Positions 1-11,793 of a stretch of DNA of 64,000 nt are shown here, piece after piece. The stretch's first letter is position 1. The number at the start of each line of letters is the position of its first letter. The position numbers and the translations under genes were made by a program. The notes under the pieces are model-generated. The model made no database searches, was not told the origin of the DNA, and saw nothing but the letters and a program-made list of their open reading frames with translations. This DNA comes from Macrobrachium rosenbergii. Lineage: Eukaryota > Arthropoda > Malacostraca > Decapoda > Palaemonidae. The stretch is taken from contig NC_089763.1 in NCBI RefSeq assembly GCF_040412425.1, positions 55,303,587-55,367,586 on the forward strand, read 5' to 3'.

Positions 1-639
1 TTATGATTAGCTTATAGCAGCAGCATATGGCTTTACATATCAAGAAAGTGTTGTAAATGTTGCTGGGCAACCTTTACTTGTGATGGTTGAATTCTAGTGC
101 ATTCTGTCCTGCCACCTCTTCATCATGGAATTGTTGAATCAGTATTCAGAACTAGGCCTACGATGCCTATGCTGACTGATTGATGAGGACAGTAGTCATG
201 ATAACAAGGGAAAGAAGAGAGGGAAGATACTGTATTTTGAATAATGTCAGATTTTGTATCTCTTTTGATTACTGTATGAATAGGTCACCTTTGACAGGAA
301 GGAAGGGAATTTTCAGTAATGTTCCCAATTTTTTTTTAAATTTTTACTTGATAAAGACAACCGCATTTCCAGTGATGCGTTTTTCCCTTTGGCTAGTGTC
401 TGATGAATACTTCTGATGGAAAGGGAGGGATTTTTAATAATACATTTCAAATCTTTGATCAGTGTCTAATAAATTGGCCCAGCTTTGATGGAGGGGAGAT
501 TCAACTATATATAATTACTTTTCTTGGATTTCACAACCTGGTTAATTGAAGTATTGCTGAAGTAAGTTTGAGGCATTTGTTATCCATATCACATTAAATT
601 TTCAAAGTGGCCACTGCTGGCTTTGGTACATAATGCTGC
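1..639. other. Non-coding flank, no gene seen
   Basis: AT-rich sequence with short open frames only and no protein motif that I recognise. It may be host DNA or the untranslated left part of the DIRS-like element that follows. I could not find a left terminal repeat that would fix the boundary. Confidence 0.5.
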
Positions 640-1710
640 AGTATGGAATTTGTACTGCTGGGGTGTGGGACAAGAGCAGTAGGTTGCCCCCCCCCCCCGC
701 CCCGCTCCCAGCAAGTCAGAGGCAAGACAGTGACGTCAGGCTTTTGTCGATGTAATTGTTTCCCTGTTTCACCTGCTGCCATTCCGAATGTTTCTAGTGT
801 TACCTGTCAGATCAGTGCAGAGACAGGACAGAGGGGAGGATGGATGCTGACCATCAAAGGCAGCCTTCTTCCTCCAGTAGGGAACTTCCTCATTAGCCAC
901 ATTTGTCTATGCTAGAAGAGAAGTGGATAGAAGTGCATCAGACCTCAATGGACAAGATGACCTAGCTCAGCTGGAGGCCCCCTAAAAAGGAATATGGGTT
1001 CCTGGACTTGGTGACCCACATCCGCCACCACCTAGGTCTCTCAGACCCTCCAGAAGCTGTTGCCAAAAACCCAGAGTGGCATTCCTGCTTTGAACAGATG
1101 GCTGAGATAGTACCTGATGAAGCACTTGTTCCATCTCCCAGTGTCACCCCTGGTCCAAGGCCTGATTTGGGGGAGTAGACAATATAGTGGCTGGGCCAGA
1201 GAACTCCCTGGCTGTGGCCAGGTTGGAGAAGCTGCTTCCTGTCCTGTTGCCCTGTCAGGCCAAGTATTATGTGTTGGAAAAGTCTACCACCATTTCAAGA
1301 AACCTCAATTTTACAATCTACAGACTGAGGAACATAATGTACCACCCAACTGCTTCAAGCAGCAGCCAGTGAAGTTCAGCAGGGTTGATGCCTCCAACAT
1401 ATAGCAAGACTTGGCCAGAAACAATAGAGCTATCTTGTAGTTTAATAGATGCCAGGCAGCATGGCTGGCAGAGGTAAAAGATGCTGTTCTTCCTAAGGGA
1501 TGGCCCACCCTCAGGATGCACCTACACCCATCAGGAAAGGTGCTTCCTTACATTGTGCATCAGGTAGGACAGCTTTTGGTGAATGTCATCCTGAGACTTT
1601 GGGAATCCTTGATCTCCATCATGCAGAGGAACATCTCACGAGATGTTCTCGGAATAGCCTGCTGCAGGACTTCTCGGACTAATTCCCACCGGAGAGGCTG
1701 CAGAAAGCCA
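640..1710 (+). pseudogene. DIRS-like gag/ORF1 remnant
   Basis: Readable stretches in shifting frames include a segment near 960-1170 (plain codon reading gives KEYGFLDLVTHIRHHLGL) and a proline/serine-rich part, then a segment near 1190-1400. The pattern resembles the N-terminal structural protein of DIRS elements. There are at least two stops near 1175-1185 and several frame changes. Assignment rests mainly on position just upstream of the RT, since gag proteins are poorly conserved. The true start is not determinable. Confidence 0.5.
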
Positions 1711-2229
1711 TAGAAGTCAGGACAGAGGAGTCAAGTGCAGGACCTGTTCTGTCAGGCTTCCTCCTCACAAGTGACCTAGTAACCAAGACAGTGCCAGTAG
1801 AGCTACCCTACTGGGTAGGTTGAGAAACTCCAGTGGAAGATTTTCCTCCTCAAGACCTAGGTATAGGCAATAGGAGGTGATGTGGCCTTGCAGAGTTTTC
1901 GATCTTCCCAGCTTGCCTACAGACAAAGAACAAACCAGGGAATAGAAGAGGATCACAGTGGGAAGAAGACATCCTACCACAAGCTGCTATGAATAGCGGG
2001 GTGCTTGGCCAACAAGTGGATGGTGTGGTAGCTATAAAGGGCAGAAGAATGGACAATGTCGGTTCTGAGACAGGGGTACAGCTAGCCTTGTGCCCTACGA
2101 GCTCACTGTTTGCCCCTTCACCAATACTATCCCATCCTAGAGGCTGGACTTGCAGAAGGGGAGAGCCCCTCAGAAAGAAAATTGAAGCAGTGCTACAGAA
2201 GTGGGTGGTGGAGGTCTTGTCAGACAACT

Positions 2230-2765
2230 TCCCCTGATTCTGCAGTTGCTTCTTCCTGGTGGAGATATTATCCCAGGGTGGTGCCCGGTAATAGACCTAT
2301 TGGCCTGAATGAGTTCCTGGAACAAATGCCCTTTTCCATGGAGACAGCCCAGTCAGTTCTGGCATCCATAAGAGAAGGGTCTCCACGATCATGGTGGACC
2401 TACAGTACACCTACCTCCACATCCCCTTTTATCCCAACTCCAAGGTTGTGACTTACCTGTTCAGGGCTCTGTGCCTCGCCTTGGCAGTGGCACCCCAAGT
2501 ATTCCTAAGTGTCTTCCAATTGTTCTTCTCATGGTTGTATCCCAAAGGCATCCGTCCACGGAGGTAACTGGACGATTGGCTCATCCTCACGTCGTTGAGA
2601 GAAGAAGTAGAGAGAGCAAGAAACATGGTGCTGGACCTGTGCCAGACATGAAAATTCCCAGGTCAGTGGGAGCCAAAGACATGCATCAAACACCTGGGAA
2701 CAAGACTCAACACAGAACTAGTGAGAGCCTTCCTCTTCACAGGAGAGAATGGCAAAATTGTTTGA
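2230..2765 (+). pseudogene. DIRS-like reverse transcriptase, broken
   Basis: Reverse transcriptase fingers and palm motifs are readable across three frames. A segment at about 2300-2375 reads LNEFLEQMPFSMETAQSVLA, typical of DIRS-type RTs. The catalytic box is visible at 2562-2585, where the expected aromatic residue before Leu-Asp-Asp is a TAA stop (2565-2567), followed by L-D-D-W-L-I-L. The family normally has YLDD or a close variant there. Frameshifts separate the N-terminal and catalytic parts, so no active enzyme could be made. Confidence 0.72.
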
Positions 2766-3296
2766 TATCTCTCTGAGCTTCTTCTCCCAAACTGCTGCAC
2801 TGGCCAAGAAATGTCAGATCTTGCTGGGCCACTAGGTCTCCCGTAAGAAACTGGTTTCAAGGGGTAGAGCTCACCTCTGATCCTTCCAGTCGCAGATTAA
2901 GGGGGCTTGGTGCTGACCGGAGAAGGACCTGTCCCAGCCCATCCCAGTGATGGAGAAGGTAAAGGAAGATCTATCCTGGTGGAGGAACCTGGCCAACCTG
3001 ACGTTTGGGGTGCCACTCAGCAAGCTGCCACCAGAGATGTTATTCTATGATGCCTACCAAAAAGAGTGGTAGCTCACCTCAGTGGAGAGTGCACTTCTGG
3101 GATGTGAGGCACCGAACAGAGAGAAGAGCACATAAATCTCCTGGAGGTGAGAGCATGGTGGCTAGCAATGCAACACTAAGCACCACCTCAAGGGCCACTC
3201 AGTTCATCATGAGAACAGTACAACAGTGGTTGGCCACATCAACAAACAGAGAGGAACAATCAGAGGAACAATCTCCCCATCCCTCTGTGAGATACA

Positions 3297-3692
3297 ATGC
3301 ATGAGTGGGCAGCCTTCCAGGACCTAGAACTGATGGCCAGGTACGTACTGGAAAAAAGGAATGTCATGGCTGACCAACTGAGCAGGAAAGACCAGATCGT
3401 TGGGATGGATTGGTCACTGAACCAGGAGGTAGCAAACACCCTGCTGGACCTTTGGCAGGGCCCTAAGATAGACCTGTTTGTGAGAGCCATTAATGTAAAG
3501 ATGTCACTGTACTGTTCCCTTGATACCAGACCAGAGGGTAGCAATGCAGGATGCTTTCCAAAATCTGTGAGACAACATGGAGATATACACCTTCCCTCTG
3601 TTCAGTCAACTGAGAAGGGTACTAAACAGGCTCTACCATTCGAGGGTCTATGGCTGACAATGCAGGTTCCTCTGTCTCCACAGGCTGAGTGA
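3297..3692 (+). pseudogene. DIRS-like RNase H / RT C-terminal segment
   Basis: A 131-residue open stretch contains an N-V-M-A-D-Q-L-S-R motif followed by an acidic-tryptophan region and L-F-V-R-A-x-N-x-K. This matches the end of the RNase H region in DIRS elements, where an asn-x-x-ala-asp-x-leu-ser-arg motif precedes a segment on the way to the recombinase. It follows the RT by about 0.7 kb of frame-broken sequence. The stretch is open but isolated by stops on both sides. Confidence 0.65.
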
Positions 3693-3699
3693 CATGCTG

Positions 3700-4865
3700 A
3701 TCTGATGAACTCACTAGTGGACTTCCCAAGAGAGTTGCCCGAACCACCCAGCCTTCTGGTGCATGAGCACAATGAAAGGTTCTATTGCACCGTAGCTACC
3801 CTCCGGCTTCACATTTGGAGACTAACAAGCAGCCCCTCGAAAAGAAAGGATTTTCAAAGGACTCTGCAACAGTCATTACAGATACCCTTAGGCCTCCCTC
3901 CATCTGGGTCTACCAAGGGAAATGAAAAGAATACTGTAATTGGTGTCAGCAGAGGGATCTCAATCCCCTCAAGACATCTGTGTAAGGTATTGCAGATTTC
4001 CTGGTCTTCCTGAGGTGTAAAAAGACCCTGTTGATAACTGCCATTAAGGGCTACGGGGTAGTCCTCATCCAGATCTTCTGGCCAAGGGGCATCAACTTCT
4101 CCAAGTTTTGGGAGTTGCCAGCCATCAGGAGAGGCTTATGTAAGATTTGGCCTCCAGGAGACGTAAGGGCTCAGGAGTTGGACATTACCAAAGTCCTCTT
4201 TACCTTACAGGGAGCTCCCTACGTGCCCGTCTGCAGGCCTCGGACAGGAACCTCACCCTCAACACTGTATTCCTTCTGGCACTCGCATCTGCCAAGAGGG
4301 TTTGGGAGATTCATGTCCTCTAATACTTCATCACTCATGCTGAAGGTTGGTCATCTGAGTCCCTGCATTTCCTACCAGAAATCAAGGCTAAAACTCAGGA
4401 CCCCTGGTCCAGGGCCTCAGGTTTGAAGGATTCTCCATCCCCCCTCTGAAGGACTTCGTCGGGAAACAAGGAGGAGATGTTACTTTGTCTGATGAGAGCC
4501 TTATAAAACAGTATCTGAAGGACAGCCACCCTGAGACCCAGTTGCAAGAGGCTCTTCATCAGTACAGGCAAAACAAAGAAGGAGGTTTCTAAAAACACCA
4601 TCTCCTCCAAGTTGAGGGAAGTCATAATCAGGGCCTACAACTCCAACAGGGTACATCAGTCTCCACAAAAGATCAAGGCCTATGATGTCCATGCCATTAC
4701 CACCTCAGAGGCATAGAGGAAGAAGCACTCCCCGCTACATGTGCTGAAGACAGGCGTTTGGAAGTGCCAGACCACATCCACATCCTTTTACCTGAGAGAC
4801 TTAGCCCACAAGTCCTCAGACACATACACCCTGGGCCCCAAAGCTGTAGCCCAGCAGGCTGTCTA
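3700..4865 (+). pseudogene. DIRS-like tyrosine recombinase, broken
   Basis: Tyrosine recombinases cut and rejoin DNA with an R-H-R-Y catalytic set. At about 4255-4325 a frame reads L-T-L-N-T-V-F-L-L-A-L-A-S-A-K-R-V-W-E-I, the helix that carries the first catalytic arginine in DIRS recombinases. Further on (4675-4710) the box that normally holds His-x-x-Arg reads Y-D-V-H, so two catalytic positions look substituted, and a TAG stop follows. The C-terminal tail, ending with ala-val-ala-gln-gln-ala-val near 4845-4866, is recognisable. Multiple frameshifts are present. This domain is the strongest reason for the DIRS call. Confidence 0.7.
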
Positions 4866-5909
4866 AAGTGTACAGGATGATATTCCAGTATTTGTGTAGT
4901 AGCAAGGCCTGTGACCTTACTGACTTATAGTTAGTTCCTTCTACTATTGGCACCTAGTACAAGGGGCCCATCCAGGTTAGTAGGGACTGATCATCCTACT
5001 GCCTAAGAGTCAGTCACCATTTATGAAAGCATAGGTTATTATTCTTGTCAGAACAGATTAGAAATTTTAAAAGTAACTTGTGTATTTCCTGGGATACAAA
5101 ACTATGCTTGAATACAAAACTATGCTTTCTTAAGAATAGTTTTTACCCTTCTCAGCTGCCCCTCTGGTAGTCTATCTATGCCCATCAAGAACATTAGACT
5201 GGGCGCAGAGGCTTATTCACACAGTAGAAGAGCTAGACCGTTTAAGAATGTGTAGGTTTGTATCCTAAGAAAAATATAAATTACTTTTAAAATTTATAAT
5301 TTCATAACCTTACATTGAGCTGTCATGCATACATGGTAGGCAAGCATAACTAAGATGGGAAAGGTGAAGTGGAAATAATGTAAAAGTAAACAATGGATTT
5401 TCCTTAAGTGTAGAAATTAGGCCTCCGCCCCCAAAAAATTGAATAATTTAGTATGTAACTGAGAAACTTTGCAAGTTATAATTAAATGGGATAATGCAGA
5501 TAATTTTTTTGAGGCTAAAGAGGAACTTGGTTAGCTTCACGATAGTGACTTTTAATAGGAAGTGAATCAAGTTACAAAAAAAAAAAGAGCAATTAAAAAG
5601 CAGTACTGTGGAAAGCAAGATTTAGGAAAGGGATCCAAAATGTCCATGCCGAATGAGAAAGATGACTGTATTAATGTACTATCCATTACAAGCGAGTCTA
5701 AAAAATGTAATGCTATATCCTGTCTCAGAGCTGCTCATAGACAGGATTTGGCATTACCTTTAATTATTGCAAGGAATCCCAGATGAGCTAGGAGTGACAG
5801 ACTGGAATATAATTAAAATGAAAAATTATTTTCTTTTAGTAAATCAGTGAATATGCACGCGACATGTTGGTCATAGCATGCTAAGCTATTATTATACACC
5901 TAACTAAAG

Positions 5910-5912
<3 letters not shown>

Positions 5913-5968
<56 letters not shown>
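5913..5968. repeat. (CT)n microsatellite
   Basis: About 28 uninterrupted CT units. Confidence 0.97.
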
Positions 5969-5972
<4 letters not shown>

Positions 5973-6552
5973 TGCTAAGTGCGATTCCAGATGACTTTCG
6001 AGCAACAAATAAAAATTGTCAGAATTTTCTTTGTTTCTCTGCCTTGTGTTTTAATCTGTATTTTATTTTTTCAGTTCGTTCTCCGTACAATAGCTTCACC
6101 ATTCGTTGACTTTGGAAGGTGAAGGACCGCTCCAAAGTGTTTAAGTTACAAGTCCTCCTTTACCAAAGTTTAACAAGTTAGAAGTCATACTGTTTCGAAG
6201 TTTGAAGGAAGCCTTACCATATGAAAGCTCTTTAATTGGAATCCTGTATCACGGATTAATTTTCCTACTGTTTTTCACTTTATTTATTTAATTAGTGTAT
6301 ATTCATATAACAGTTGCGCAGATTGGTTTTTTATTTACTCTCTGGCTATTTTCATTTCATACAATTATGAATAACATTTTTTCAGGTCCATGCTCTTTTT
6401 TTATCTTAACCAGAGTTCATTTAGTAGCAGGTATAAAACCTTTAATTTTATAATCTTAGACGCTGAGTGAGGCAATATTAAATGATAATCATAGAATGTT
6501 AGTAGTACGGGGGTAATATTAGAATTACATTACGTTTTGCAATATAAGTTGT

Positions 6553-6556
<4 letters not shown>

Positions 6557-6612
<56 letters not shown>

Positions 6613-6632
6613 GTGTATGTGTGTGTGTGTGT
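6557..6632. repeat. Compound (AT)n-(GTAT)n-(GT)n microsatellite
   Basis: An AT run passes into GTAT tetranucleotides and then GT units, a gradient typical of microsatellite slippage. Confidence 0.95.
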
Positions 6633-7536
6633 TTATATGAGAGAGAGGTCTACTGTACATTTGTAAGGGAAGCAGCTACCATATCTTGGATTGCGCCTCT
6701 TCTAAAAAAAGAAAAAAAAGCCTTTTGTGAATAAAGCAACGCATTATCCGCATCAGGAATTTCCTGAATAGAATGTAACGTACAAGTCTCCAGTGTAAGA
6801 TCTCAGGCCTTTTGAGATATCCCGTTTCCTGACACATATTTTGAATTATCTTGTGTTTCTTACGACCACTCTTAAATTTCACGCTCTCCGAGAACACGCT
6901 TAGACTGTTTTCGTATTTATTTAGTTCGTACCATGGACAGAACCAGCGTGCTGGGCCTTTCGTCCTTTACTCTCCCTTCGTCAGATTTTCTTTCCATTAA
7001 CGATTTCAGGACTCTTGTTTTTCTCATTGGATTTAACAGTTTGGGCGTAATTTGAACTTTCTTTACAGCATCTCCTGTCTCATCGATATATTTATACTAA
7101 TAAGGAGACGATTCATGTATTATTTATTTTGCATATATATTTTTTCTTAACCTTCGCCCACATTCCTTTCGTTTGTCAGGTCTTTCTATTATTTTACCCA
7201 TTGCTGTAGATTGTCGTCCTTCACTTGCTAGTACAGTTCTCTTTTTAAGACTGTAATTGGTCTAATATAAATATGTTCACACATCGTCCTTAACCATTGC
7301 CTTCTCTTTCGTTGCTTTTCCTCTCTACGCTTTCCACATCCGTTTCTAGACCCTTACAGGTGCCCTTCTTTTCTTCTGGGGAATTTCACTTGATCCTTAG
7401 CTCTTTCTTGAATCCAGTTTCTTCCCAGTCAAAATCTCTCCATTCTAGCAACGTCCCCTAACCCCAACCTCACCAGCGCCCCCACCCCATCTTTCAAGAT
7501 GGTTTTAGTGTGACTCGAACCCCACAGTCTTGCTTC

Positions 7537-7614
7537 TCCTCCTCCTCCTCCTTCTCCTCCTCCTCCTCCTCCTCCTCCTCCTCCTCCTCCTCCTCCTCCT
7601 CCTCCTCCTCCTCC
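7537..7614. repeat. (TCC)n microsatellite
   Basis: About 26 TCC/CTC units with one interruption near the start. The poly-Leu, poly-Gly and poly-Glu frames across it are artefacts of the array. Confidence 0.95.
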
Positions 7615-10600
7615 ACCACTCCCACCTCGACGAGATAGTTTCTGGAAACCGTGACATTCAGGAACCCTGCCTCGGTCCAAGGATTTATTTGCTCCAACCG
7701 CCAGTGGAATCCGAGTATGTTTACATGTTATTTTGGCCCCGGGTTGCTTTTGTGTGGGTTTTCCCCCTTATTTCAAAGCTGCTGACTCTCGCTTTTAAAC
7801 CTTTTATATATTTGTATGATAGAAATCTTAGTTTTTAATAGCGTCTGGTTTTACTAGAACGTGAAAAAACTTCCAGATGTATTTGTTTGTATGTTTTCGA
7901 CAGAAAACAGTATGAAACTACTAAATTTTTTCCCTAACTTTTGTGATATCTAACTCGTTTTCAGACCTGATTTTGATTTTGAAGTTTAAGGTTTAGCTCG
8001 ATTTTCACCATACTTATTTTATTTCATTTCTGTGTCGTGAACGGTAAATATAATCAGTCTCGAACACAGTGGAAAGTTGGGGAGGTCTGTTGGAATTTCA
8101 GCACATTAAAAATGGAATGAATAATGAAAAAGAAAACGCAAACCTAAAAGTGATTTTTTAAATTGAGAAAGAATTTATCACTGCTTTCGTTGAGATAAAT
8201 GAGTGCAACTGATAAATATTTTTATTTATAGAGAAGCAGTGATTTATGTTGATTAATATAAATGGGAGAAACTTTTTAGTGCACATTTTGTCGTGAGGTA
8301 TATCAGATATATTTTCTTTTGATAATTTTTTCCTTCAACTTCGAATGTCTAGAATCCAGTAATTGAGTTTTATGTTGGTGTTAGTTGTTAGGGAAGTGCT
8401 ATTTGAAAAAGTACGCAAATAAATTTATACTAAACTATACTCTCATATGTAGTCCCAAAAATGTACAAATACATAAATTTCATTATCATTCTACAGAAGA
8501 AACAGTGAATTATGAAAACGTAGGTCCTTGCTGTTCACGCATGAGGACTAGCACTGGTTGTATAAAATGTAGGTAAAATGGCTTTAAAAAGAAAGAGCTC
8601 GATAAAATATTCTTGTAACGAAAGCAGATTCGTCAATTTTCCTTCAGATTTAGGTAACAATTAGCAAATGATGCACGAGAAACAAAGACAGCATTTTTAT
8701 GCGGTAGATGTGTTAGGTCATATATTTTGGAGAAGTGTCAGGAATATAGAATTAGGTGGCCTTTTCGAAATAGTAGCTGTTGGTTACAACAATTGTAATT
8801 TTCTGCAATTGTTTATAATGGTTAAACATCCATCGATAAATTATTGTTCTCATTGCCAAGGAATTATGTGAAAGCCCGGACCAAATACTTAGCATTCCTT
8901 TCTAAAGAGAAAGAAATGTATTTCCCACGTCAGCAAAAAATAACCGTACGTCGTTTTAGAAACTGGTTTTGACCCAGTGTAATATTCTGCAAAATGTGTG
9001 TACTCCATTATGAATTTTATAGCAAATCCACATAGATCTTAGATGGAAAGAGTTAGCCATGCCTTGTTTTAAGAATTTGATTCTGAGAGAACCCTATCCT
9101 CCTCTTGGGCTTAAATAGGCGATAACATATAAAAAATATCCCAGGAACATACAAAATATATTCAGTATATCATGTTGCAGTAACAAATTTCAAGTTGAAG
9201 TTACTGTGATCGTAATATTTTGAATGAATCTTTTTACAATTCAAGATAAAATATTTCTCTCGGTAATTCTTATAAAGCGTTAACCCGGTTACTTGTTACG
9301 TTATTACAAGTATAAAAAGTATAAGTGTATTTGAATTGATATTTCATACGCCAATAGTATAATCATGTCCAAAGTGTGATCCATTTTCGTAAGTCAGCAA
9401 AACTATCCCATGTTTCCTTTAGTATACACTCAGGAAAACAGCCCAAGTACTGAAATGTTCTCATTAATGTATTGGGAGCATCAGGACTCGTCCTTGAAAC
9501 GTTCTTTTCGAACGTGCATAAGACCATGTTGCAAAATACTAATCATAAATGAACATGTGCATCTTGCTTCTGGTTGGAACTAAGTTTTCCTGAGATTGCA
9601 CTGAAGTAATTCTGTAGGTGACACTGGAGTAGCATCAACAGTATCACTGGTGCACTTTGTCGGAGGCAAATAAAATTGCAGCCAGTTTCTCATTATTTTA
9701 AGACCTTTCTCTGATGGTAAGTTATACAATAGTCTCGATTCAACCCGTGACTAATTATCAAATGGCGTTTCAACCTCTGTCCCCATGCGCTATGTCATCC
9801 TTCCCCGCTAATGTTTTGCCCTCGGGCATCTACAATAGTGCATTTATTGAGTGGTAGTTTGAAACATGGTTTGGCTTGCCACGTTTATCACGTACTCTCT
9901 GGATTTATAACTAATACTGCCCAAAAACAACAATAGGTTCTTTACGTTAACAGAGCGGCGAACAGTTCCCCCAAGTAGTATTTTGATATGGCTCTGCCAA
10001 TACAGCTTTGCGAGTTTGCATAGTTCTATATTGTATCCGAGTGAATGTTGGCCTAAGTACAGCTGTGATATAGCTATGAATTCCAGTGTGAATTCGTGAA
10101 TTATTTTTTTTGAGATATTGAAGGCTGCTCTGAATTTTCATTTTAGAGGAACCATTTCATCTTCGTTTAGGTTTAGTTATTGCAGCTTTGAACGACATGC
10201 GAAGATATATTTTCATTCTAACTAAGCATAGTGCTCGTGGAACTTGTATTTTCTTCTAACATGAAATGTCTTTTGCCGAGCTTTCAGGTTCCTTGAAGCA
10301 TTATTAAATCGCCTTGCATTTCTCTTCGCGTTTGGAATGTCTCCAAATCTTTCAATTTCCATCTGAGCAGAAATTTTATTTCAAAATCTGGCAGTTTCCT
10401 TTCACCTTGAACGTTTTTTTCCTGCATCTTAACAATTATTCCGACTTCGTAGTATTTTCCCAAGATGTTGTCTTTTCCATCGGCTCAGGCCTTTTGCGTA
10501 TTTTTCCTTCTTTATTTTTACCAAAATCTTGCTACAGATGTTTGCTAATCAAAGGCCCTATCTCAGTTCCAATAGTTTTGTTCACTGTATTTGGGCACGG

Positions 10601-11746
10601 GATATTTAATTCTCTAAAGTTTTGTGAAGTAAAGCCAATTTTATGCATTTCATGCAGCTAACATATTCTCTCAATATAAAATGAAATATTCTGAAATTGT
10701 GTACAAATGTATATGAGTATGTATTTAAGTTTATGCTACTATTTTTTTTTTTTGTTAGGTTATTTTTAGTGGTCCCTTTTTGTGAAGAAGAGCCACCTCG
10801 TTTCCACACGGAGGCAGCGAGTGCCATAGGTATACTATATATGTATGTATGTATATAGATCCTTTGTGAAGTTCTGACGTTACTATTTTAGTAAATAAAG
10901 AAATTGATTTCGCGCTCACGTTTCATTTCTAATTTTTAAGAGAATTATTGATATTCAGCAATAATGACCGTTACACTTGGGGTAAAATTTAACAATAAGT
11001 GTGTTTCATATGAAGACGTACATTTATTTTTTTTTCTAATTTCTGGAATAAACTGGTCTGTCACTGGCAGTTTATCTTTGAGAAAGCCGTAACATATCAA
11101 TCAGCCTTTGACATAAATTGGGAACTGTTGAGGAGAAAAGAAGTGTCTTCCCGGGTGTACTAAATTTTGTACTTGGTGTGCTATTCTTGTTCTCCGCTGG
11201 CAGCTGAGCGCAGCTCAAAATATTCCATGTTCCCCATAAATAGAGAAACTGCGCAGCAGTTTAGCTAATACCAATAGTTTGCTTGTTTGCAGTGATTTAA
11301 TGAACGTAACGGGCCCAGTAAAGAAAAATACAATTTTCTTTTCACTGGTCTGAAACCTTGTTCAAATATCTCAAGGTGAATTATGTGCTTTATTATAAGT
11401 GGTTTGCTCTTTATTACACGGAAAATGATAAAGCGAATGCATAAGATGGTAATGAGCTTGCAACACGCCACCTATGCTTTAAAGGTGCACAAACAAACGC
11501 GCAGGCGCCAGACCACGCACAAACAGCGATCATGATATGACTAAACACCGCCCTCACATACAAACAACCTCAACAAACACCGACACACACTCCATAAATA
11601 CCGCGAAACGCCATCAGACGACAAACACATTCCAAACAAAGTCACTCGTCAAGTGTTTGCTCTGCCCTCACACGCCATCACTCCCGGGGGCTGTAAGTGG
11701 AGGAGGAAGAGGAGGGGGAAGAGGAGGAGGAGGTGGTGGTGGCGTG

Positions 11747-11793
<47 letters not shown>

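Larger units (their letters stand above)
640..4870 (+). mobile_element. DIRS-like retrotransposon, decayed
   Basis: In order on the + strand, and across frame changes, the region holds a gag-like segment, a reverse transcriptase, an RNase H-type segment and a tyrosine recombinase. That content is characteristic of DIRS elements, which integrate with a tyrosine recombinase instead of a DDE integrase. The GC-richer, coding-like composition contrasts sharply with the AT-rich flanks. Many stops and frameshifts interrupt all parts, so the copy is dead. I could not recognise the split or inverted terminal repeats expected of DIRS, so the limits are approximate and mark only the coding-like part. 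DIRS1-like elements are known to be widespread in decapods, which fits. Confidence 0.72.
4871..7536. other. Non-coding region with simple repeats
   Basis: No coding region or RNA gene is visible. The stretch is AT-rich and holds a (CT)n array and a compound AT/GTAT/GT array. The short open frames are chance frames in low-complexity sequence. Confidence 0.6.

Noticed and set aside
7429..7697. Poly-Gly, poly-Glu and poly-Leu proteins
   Set aside because: Frames of the (TCC)n array only.
10314..10661. 115-codon open frame
   Set aside because: No motif, T-rich composition, and a similarly open opposite strand nearby.
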